A stretch of DNA of 51,416 nt from CAIPSZ01 sp038065015 (GTDB taxonomy: Bacteria > Patescibacteriota > Patescibacteriia > PEXW01): the NCBI GenBank assembly GCA_038065015.1, contig JBBTRU010000001.1, positions 1-51,416 on the forward strand. Direction: 5' to 3'. The translations under genes and the position numbers were made by a program. Of the stretch, positions 42,692-49,300 are shown piece after piece. Below the pieces are notes generated by a model. That model saw nothing but the letters and a program-made list of their open reading frames with translations. It searched no databases and was not told where the DNA came from. How positions within the stretch are numbered: the stretch's first letter is position 1; each line of letters begins with the position of its first letter.

Positions 42692-43549
42692 TTACTTCTG
42701 GCCAGTCCAGAAGTACAGCATAACGCTGAAATCAATAATATTCACGGTGGTGTCATGATTTATGTCTGCCCGGGCATTGGCAGGATTTTTTTGCAGCCAG
42801 TAGAAAAGCAGGATGCTGAAGTCAATAATATCCACATTCCCATCCTTGTTAATATCCGCATCAATGTACCCGGCATCCGGGTTCGTGATGCTCGCCACCG
42901 TAAATGCCACGCTGTTGCTGAACTCCGAAATGAGCCCTTCCGGGTCTTCGGCTTTGGACCGAGCCACGTGATCACCCGCCTTCAGGTCATCGGCAAAGAG
43001 CTGCTTGGTCCAGAGCCCGTCCGTGCCGGCTTTGGTGGTGTATTCCCGCTCGGTATCGGAAGCGACAAAAACGTGAACGTTGCTACTCGGGCTGGTAGCG
43101 CCAAACACCGTCACGGTTTCGCCAAAGGTGAGCGTCGTACGGTCGGCCACAATCGTCGGTCCCAAAAAAATCCCGGTTATCGTCACGGTCGTGCCGGTGG
43201 TAAGCGTTACCGTGAAGCTCGAAGTCGGGCTCTGGCGGCTCTGGCCATCCGTGGCAAAAATCCCAAAGGTGTACGTGCCGGCAGTCAGGCTCCCCACGGT
43301 AATATCAAAGCGCGCCTGCGGGTCGGCCGGTACTTGCACTGTGGTCACGCCGTCTTTTTGAATGGTGACGGTAGACGACGGGTAGGCTATACCTTTAAAA
43401 ATAACCGCGGTGGGCGGTGGTTCGGGCGGGATGGGACTCGGCACAGTTGCGGTTACCGAAATGTCTATGGCCTGCGCCGGCACCGCGGCAAGCAAAACAA
43501 AAATTGCCGCCAGGATTGCCAGTGTCCGGTACCAGCGGCCGGTACGCAT
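42692..43549 (-). CDS. Secreted dockerin type I-domain protein
   Basis: 285 residues. Signal peptide 1-27 (ending PAQA), then two Ig-like/FN3-like domains (about 30-220: SSTVTIQKDGVTTVQVP, TVFGATSPSSNVHVFV) and a C-terminal dockerin at about 228-283. Calcium loops: D232-I-N234-K-D236-G-x5-D243 followed by FSILLFYWL, and D262-I-N264-H-D266-T-x5-D273 followed by FSVMLYFWT. The second loop lacks the usual Gly after the third Asp (DTT). No membrane helix or sorting signal, so it is expected to be held by a cohesin. The three cohesin genes follow directly. No catalytic domain is visible, unlike classical cellulosome enzymes. Confidence 0.88.
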   Translation of the reverse strand: MRTGRWYRTLAILAAIFVLLAAVPAQAIDISVTATVPSPIPPEPPPTAVIFKGIAYPSSTVTIQKDGVTTVQVPADPQARFDITVGSLTAGTYTFGIFATDGQSRQSPTSSFTVTLTTGTTVTITGIFLGPTIVADRTTLTFGETVTVFGATSPSSNVHVFVASDTEREYTTKAGTDGLWTKQLFADDLKAGDHVARSKAEDPEGLISEFSNSVAFTVASITNPDAGYIDADINKDGNVDIIDFSILLFYWLQKNPANARADINHDTTVNIIDFSVMLYFWTGQK

Positions 43550-43556
43550 GCACTTG

Positions 43557-44594
43557 CTAAACTATCCCCTTCGGCGGATTTTGGTTCTTCCCAGCCTGGG
43601 CTTTAGAAATAACCCACTTATTGTACCGCTTGATGAGGATGATGAGCAGCACCAGTAAAATGACGAAGCCTAGGCCCCACGCCAGCAGGACGTGCCAGGG
43701 GAACACCATAAACGTCGTGGTTGCCGTGGTCGCAACGCCGCCCGATTGTCCTGCGGTGAGCGCGAGGGTGGCCGTGTACTTGCCGAAGCCAAAGTTTGCC
43801 CGTTCGTTACTGTATTCTTCCCAGAACTTGGCCCAGGCATTACTGGCCGTTGCTAGTACTGTACCTTTCTCCCACGTTACATCGTAGCTGCGGGAAGACT
43901 TTGGCAAGGTCGAACGTTTCGTGGGGTTTACGGCAAGCGTAGCAGCGACTTTCTTGCCCATGCCCGTAATCGTCACGTTACCAGACGGTTTCAAGTGAAT
44001 GTTCCCAGTGTTCTGGTAGTCAATGGTAAAGCTCACCGGCATGCGGTTCGTCCGAGATACGGTAGTGAATGTGGAAATTGCGGCAGACTCCACAACATCA
44101 CCTTCAATACGTACCAGCAATAACGTACCAATGCCTTGCGTAATAGCAACTTGCGGCTTGTCTGTACCCGTGGTCGGCGGCTTGGAAGAGAAAGCAACAA
44201 TACCATAGTGCCCGCCCGGGGCGGCATCGGCCGGCACATTCACGGTGATGGTTACTTCTTTTCGCCCTTGCGGTTCCAGAATTATTGGTGCGGGATCCAG
44301 CTTTACCCAGGTGGCGATATCTTCTTTAGGTACTGTAAAATCATAAACCGGTATGCCTTCTTCCGACCCAGAAGTGAAGGTAGTGGCGTCTAAGAATAGC
44401 TCTTGCTTGGTCGCGCCTTCGTTGTAGAGCTTGACGACAAACTCGGCCTGGTTGCCAGGTTGAACGGTGAACTCGATGGAGGGCGGGCTAATGGTGAGCG
44501 CCTTTGCGGGCAACGCCCCGCTCAAGAGGCCAACAATGCCGAATGCAGCGGCGAGGATTCCAGAGAAAATGAATTTATTTTGCTTTCTAGCCAT
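43557..44594 (-). CDS. DUF916-like membrane-anchored surface protein
   Basis: 345 residues. Signal peptide 1-32 (ending PAKA), an Ig-like domain opening LTISPPSIEFTVQPGNQAEF and continuing to VNVPADAAPGGHYGIVAFSS at about 130-150, a second beta domain (about 180-295), and a membrane helix about 298-322 with a basic tail. The first domain has the DUF916 (WxL-interacting, peptidoglycan-binding) pattern: SPP.I.....PG, a KEVTI.V-type strand, and P....GGHYG. In Firmicutes such proteins are encoded next to WxL surface proteins. Here the next upstream gene (44729-45880) encodes a secreted protein with an unassigned C-terminal domain. First gene of the cohesin/dockerin operon. Confidence 0.8.
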   Translation of the reverse strand: MARKQNKFIFSGILAAAFGIVGLLSGALPAKALTISPPSIEFTVQPGNQAEFVVKLYNEGATKQELFLDATTFTSGSEEGIPVYDFTVPKEDIATWVKLDPAPIILEPQGRKEVTITVNVPADAAPGGHYGIVAFSSKPPTTGTDKPQVAITQGIGTLLLVRIEGDVVESAAISTFTTVSRTNRMPVSFTIDYQNTGNIHLKPSGNVTITGMGKKVAATLAVNPTKRSTLPKSSRSYDVTWEKGTVLATASNAWAKFWEEYSNERANFGFGKYTATLALTAGQSGGVATTATTTFMVFPWHVLLAWGLGFVILLVLLIILIKRYNKWVISKAQAGKNQNPPKGIV

Positions 44595-44622
44595 AGGTTT
44601 GTCTAGTCAAAACTACCCCCAT

Positions 44623-44631
44623 ACTATAGCA
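44623..44631 (-). promoter_or_regulatory. Extended -10 promoter of the surface operon
   Basis: Minus strand TGC followed by TATAGT (44623-44628). No convincing -35. It lies 29 bp upstream of the DUF916-like start and would drive the operon 44594-38410. The rest of the 134-bp gap to 44729 shows only a weak GCCT-TC-AGGC hairpin. Confidence 0.55.
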
Positions 44632-44728
44632 CATTCTTGGTTGGTTCCCTATCGTGACGAAGGACAAATACCTGGAGTGCCCATTATGAGGCCTTCAGGC
44701 AATGTCCATAATATTCACGCCAAGTACG

Positions 44729-45880
44729 TTAAAAAGTACCGGTGGCGATGTAGGTAATTGTTGTAGTGTATGCACCAGCACCAGTCGACCCAACAATGTT
44801 TGCCAATGCGCTCACGGTTAATGTTTCCGTATTCGTAGCAACGGCTTCAGAAATGAGCGTGGTTGTCGTGCTGGCCACGTAATTGAAACTCGCGGTGGCA
44901 TCTCTTTCGTATCCACTTGTGGGAGTTGAATCACCGTCTGTGCTAACACTAATACCAAAGGTGGCGGTAGTACCGGGTGCGCCATCACTATCATTGGTTG
45001 TGCTGTTATTCGGAATCGTGCTTGGACCGCCTAGTGATGCACCATTGTAAGTCACGGCCCAACCAGACGCAGCGTTTGTCGCAACCGTCATTGTGTGGGC
45101 TGCATCAGGAATGGTCGTACCATTTGGGGCAGCAGATCCGGTTGTTCCAGTCGCCCAACGGGCATTTGCTGTGGTTAGTGTACCGAATCCAATTGTATTA
45201 TCATCAACGGTAAAAGTAATCGAGGGGTCAACTGTGGCCGTCACTGCAACCTGTTCATCAGTGATAATTGAGATTGAACCTGACCCGCTATCATCGGTTG
45301 CACCCAGTTCAGTGGTAATGTCCACATCATAGTTGCCGGCAGTACCGTTTGTTATTGTGCTGGTTGACCCACCCCCACCCGAGGTCGCACCATCACCGGC
45401 AATAAGTTTTACGCAACGGCCAGCGGTAACTTCGCCACTTGTTGCATCGGTCGGGGCCGTAAGGGTAATAGCCTGGCCCGTTACATCAACACCCCAGGTC
45501 GCAGCAGCTGCGGTCAGTGACAGGGTTTTATCCACGTAGGTTAATCCACCATTGAGACACGTACCGTTTGCAGTCGAAACCTCAAAGTCAAAGTTGACGG
45601 CAGCTTCGGCAGCCAAAACTACACCAGAATCAAAGGTGTAGGTAATCGTATCGGTAGATGCATCTACGCCAGTTGGAATCGTATGGTAAATGTTGACGCT
45701 CGTGGCAGCGATACTGGCCTTAACACGCTTTTGCTCCCATGAAATCTGCCCTAGGGTAGCGGCCTGTGCTGGATTAATAGGCGTAAGAAAAGCCAGCAAG
45801 GCAAATATTGCAACAACGGCTACGGCTTTGCGAGCCGGTCCATGCTTGGTCAGCAATGCGATGATGGTTTTCATAGCCAT
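44729..45880 (-). CDS. Secreted surface protein sharing a C-terminal domain with the giant adhesin
   Basis: 383 residues, Thr/Ala/Gly-rich. Signal peptide about 1-40 (ending NPAQA), a beta-rich middle (about 42-210) and a C-terminal domain (about 212-383) starting TATVDPSITFTVDDNTIGFG, containing WAVTYNGASL and ending TTTITYIATGTF. The C-terminal domain is shared with the huge protein at 46335-51416 (WAVTYNGASL versus YALSYNGANL; ITYIATGTF versus VTYIVTGTF). A protein that ends exactly at such a motif suggests a surface-retention domain. Neighbouring DUF916-like protein suggests a WxL-like function, but no W-x-L motif was seen. Only 2 Cys. Has its own promoter. Confidence 0.78.
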   Translation of the reverse strand: MAMKTIIALLTKHGPARKAVAVVAIFALLAFLTPINPAQAATLGQISWEQKRVKASIAATSVNIYHTIPTGVDASTDTITYTFDSGVVLAAEAAVNFDFEVSTANGTCLNGGLTYVDKTLSLTAAAATWGVDVTGQAITLTAPTDATSGEVTAGRCVKLIAGDGATSGGGGSTSTITNGTAGNYDVDITTELGATDDSGSGSISIITDEQVAVTATVDPSITFTVDDNTIGFGTLTTANARWATGTTGSAAPNGTTIPDAAHTMTVATNAASGWAVTYNGASLGGPSTIPNNSTTNDSDGAPGTTATFGISVSTDGDSTPTSGYERDATASFNYVASTTTTLISEAVATNTETLTVSALANIVGSTGAGAYTTTITYIATGTF

Positions 45881-45918
45881 TCGGGGCTAAAGTAAGGGTT
45901 TTTATTACGACTGAAAAT

Positions 45919-45947
45919 AGTATAGCACGGATTACGAAAAAAGGCAA
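45919..45947 (-). promoter_or_regulatory. Promoter of the 383-residue surface protein gene
   Basis: Minus strand TTGCCT (45942-45947), 17-bp spacer, TATACT (45919-45924) preceded by TGC. About 38 bp upstream of the ATG. Confidence 0.72.
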
Positions 45948-45976
45948 ACCTAGGCTACGCCCCTCTCTCGCCCTTC

Positions 45977-46327
45977 CTGCCCGCCATTGCTAACGCTCAG
46001 GCGTTGCAGGCGGGCGGGCACCTGGGCGCTCCCGATGGGTCGCACCCGCCTACGGCTCCCCCCAAGGTGGGAGAGTGATGAAAAGTGTTAACCCCCCCTC
46101 TCCCTCGGGAGAGGTACGGGTGAGGGGATGACGAGTGTGGCTCTGTCACACCTCCCCTTAGTCCCCTCCTTCGTAAGGAGGGGATAATTTCTAAGCATCC
46201 TCCCCTGCGAGTGGAGAGGATGTTCTAAGGTCTCCCTCTCCGCTTGGGGAGAGGGACCAAGGGAGAGGGGTTCAAAGAAAAATATCCCCTCCTCTCGGAG
46301 GAGGGGTGGCCAAAGGCCGGGGTGGTA
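45977..46327. repeat. Cluster of hairpin repeats filling an intergenic region
   Basis: The gap 45948-46334 is nearly all repeats. In order: a CCTGCCCGCC to GCAGGCGGG module (45977-46015, as in leuS and beside comM); GATGGGTCGCACCCGCCTAC... (46035-46074, as inside the 8523-9899 gene); CCTCTCCC/GGGAGAGG (46097-46114); CCCCTCCTT/AAGGAGGGG (46163-46183, as in leuS); TCCCTCTCC/GGAGAGGGA (46233-46256); CCCCTCCTC/GAGGAGGGG (46286-46306); GGCC-AAA-GGCC just after. The last ones follow the surface protein stop region of the upstream gene on the other side and could also end transcription. No gene was seen. Confidence 0.85.
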
Positions 46328-46334
46328 TTATTTT

Positions 46335-49300
46335 CTAGAACGTCCCCGTGACAATGTACGTCACGGCGGTGCTGTACGCGCCAGGCAGCGTGGTTGCAGC
46401 AATGTTGCAAATGTAATACACGCTGGCCGTTTCGGTGGTGGGCGTGGCCGTGGCTTTAGAAAGCAGCGGCGTGGTTGTACTCGGTACAAACGAGTAGTTG
46501 TTGCTGGCTTGCTGGTTGGCCGACGGGATAGTGCCGCTGCCGTTTGTGGTAATCGCCAGGGCAAATTGCTTGCTGTTGGGCGTACCATCGGCATCGCCGG
46601 TGAACGTGGCCGCGGTAATCGTTTCTGGGCCGACCAGGTTAGCGCCATTGTAGCTAAGGGCGTAGCCTTCAAATGCGCTGGTGGTAATAGCTAGGGTGTG
46701 GGCGGCCACGGCGCTAGCCGAACCCGTTGCCCCGGCATTGGCCCAGGTGGCGGCCGTGGAAGAGAGCGTACCAAACCCGACTGCCACATCGTTAATAACA
46801 AAGGTGAGGGTGTGGATATTCCAGCAGTCGTTGCCGCCAATGTCGTGGCTCGTGCCGTCGCTGGCGTCAATGTCTGGAGCTTGGCCGCAGGCGTTAGAGT
46901 CTTTTACTTCTGTATACGTTACCGCCCGCGTACCCGCCACGTTCACATTCCACTGCGTGCCGCCGGTGGAACTGCGCAAAGCCACGCGCGTACCAGTGGC
47001 TTGGCCATTGAGGGTAAGATTTTGCAACGTGTACGTGCCACCGGCCAAGAAGCGCAGCTTGGTACTGGCCGTGCTGGCGTTAAAGGTGCTGGCTGTATCC
47101 AGTGCTGCAGCAAAGATGACGGACGGTGAAGTCACCGGATCCGATCCCGAAGCATTGGTAATGATGAGGTTGTTAAACCGGTCATTGGCGCCCGTGAGTT
47201 GGCCATCTACGGTCTGCTGGCTGCCGCCATCCAGCGTGACTGTGCCACTGCCGTCGGTGAAGTCGCCGTTGTTGGTCCAGTTACCCGCGACGTTGAATGC
47301 CGCCGTGGATGAAGCCTGCAGTGTCGTGCCAGCGCCAATCGTCACGGCGCCGTTGACGTCTATAATCCGATCGTTGGTTTCGTTATCAACTATCAAGGAC
47401 GTGCCGCCATTAGTGGTAGACAGCGTATTTGCCACAATGGTTTGGCCAGTACCCGTGGCATTGAACGTGATTGTGGGCGTGCCGGATGAGGCCGTGAACG
47501 TAAGGTTGTAGAACGTCCAGTTGGTACCCACGGCCACGTTGGTGCCAAAGCTCTTGCTGGCACTCACACTCTGCGTGAAAGTATTGGTGCCAGCACTGTT
47601 CATGGTAATGGTGCCGCAGGTGGTAAGGCACTGCACGTTGCCATTCACCGTGACATTGGCTGTGCCGGCAGCCGTATTAAACGTACCCGCAGTCATAATG
47701 AGGTCATTCGTTACCGTCAGGGTATTCGTCAGTGGCGACCACGCCCCGCCCGAACCGTTGAACGTAACGTTGTAAAAATTCGATGCGCCATTATTTATGG
47801 TGTGGCCCGTGTCGGTTGCCGTGAACGTGGCGGTGGAGGTGTCGTACGTAAAAGTGTTGCTGTTCAACCAGTTGCCCCCAACGCTGATGGCATTTGCGTC
47901 GGCGGTCCAAACGCCCACGTTTTCCACGTGGTTTGTGGTTACGTCAGCGCCACCGGCTGATGCCGGACGGAACGTATCGCCAGACGCAACGTAGAGCTCT
48001 TCCTGCGAAGACTGTACTTCTGTATCAACGGTGAGGTCGTTGCCCGCGCTGACTTCCCAGAAAACGTCGTCATCGCCGCTGGCAACCGAGTTGTCATATT
48101 GGCCAATGTCCGCATTGGTAAGCGTCTGGTCGTCCACGCTGCCAATGGTGAAGTGTTCTTTGAAAAGTGTCACGCCGGTTATATCGCCCGTGCCGTCATA
48201 CTTGGCCACTGCCCCGGCCCGGTCGGCCATGGTGGCCGCCGCGTCTATCCATATGGTTACAATCTGTCCAGAGGTTACCGACACGCCAGAGATATCCCAG
48301 GTGCCGGCAATGCTGGTATCTTCCTGGGCTTGGACAGACCCGTTGACCGCAACTTTCACAGTGCCAACGTCGGTGCAGTCCGTGCTTTGGTCATAGGCGT
48401 CGCACGTGCCAGAAATAGTTATACCGCAGGTGGCACCGGCGCTCACGCTCCAGTTGGTGTTGCCGCCGCCGGTTTCGGTGGAAAAAGTGGCACAGAACGC
48501 GGCACCGGTATTATTAGAATCCGATACCTGCACGTACGTGACCGCTGCCGCCGTGGGATTGATAGTCCACTGGGTTGGCGAGCTGGATGACTCGAGGGTA
48601 ATTTTCTTCCCCGAGAATCCAGTAATCGTCCACGTACCCGACACGGTCTGGGTGGTACTGGCAGTGAAGCGGAGGGTGCGGCCGGCCGCATTCGCCGACG
48701 TGGACGCGTTGAAATTATTGAAGGTTGTGCTGCCCGAAAGCAGTTGCGTCGAAGCATCGGCACCGTCGAAGGTGACGGTTCCGCTGCGGGCAGTGAACCC
48801 GCCAGAGTTTGCCCAGTTCCCGGCCACGTCAAGGTTGTAGTTTGAGCCCGACTTCGCGTCGAGGGTTGCGCTGGCGCCAATGGTCACGTTGCCGCCGACC
48901 CCATTTGAACCCGTCAGATCGCCCGAGAGGTCATAGGTTTCCGCGCCAGCCACCTCCAAATTGTTGTACGTCGTGGTGGCGACGTTCACATTCCCCCCGG
49001 AATTCGTTGCTGTGTATTTCACCGTGGAATTGCTATTGGGCGTAAGCGTACCAGTCACCGTGAATACAGTAGCCGTCGCTCCGGCCTTCGCCAGCATCAA
49101 TGTGTAGCCACTGCTCGCCAGGTCCAGGGTATCGCCAGTCTGAATGTCTGCACTATCCCCAGTCATACTGGATGCGAGTGTCACTTTATCATTAGCGCCC
49201 ACACCGCTGGTTTTGTTGAAGACGACGGTGCCAATATTCTGCGGAGTGCCGGTGCTATCGGTGTAGGTCGCGGCCGTGGTGCCATCGAAGGTCCAGGTGC

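Noticed and set aside
42692..43549. Cellulosome enzyme
   Set aside because: A dockerin is present but no glycoside hydrolase, esterase or protease domain; only Ig-like domains.
45977..46327. CRISPR array
   Set aside because: Units are different self-complementary hairpins with no constant repeat and spacer length, and no cas genes are present.
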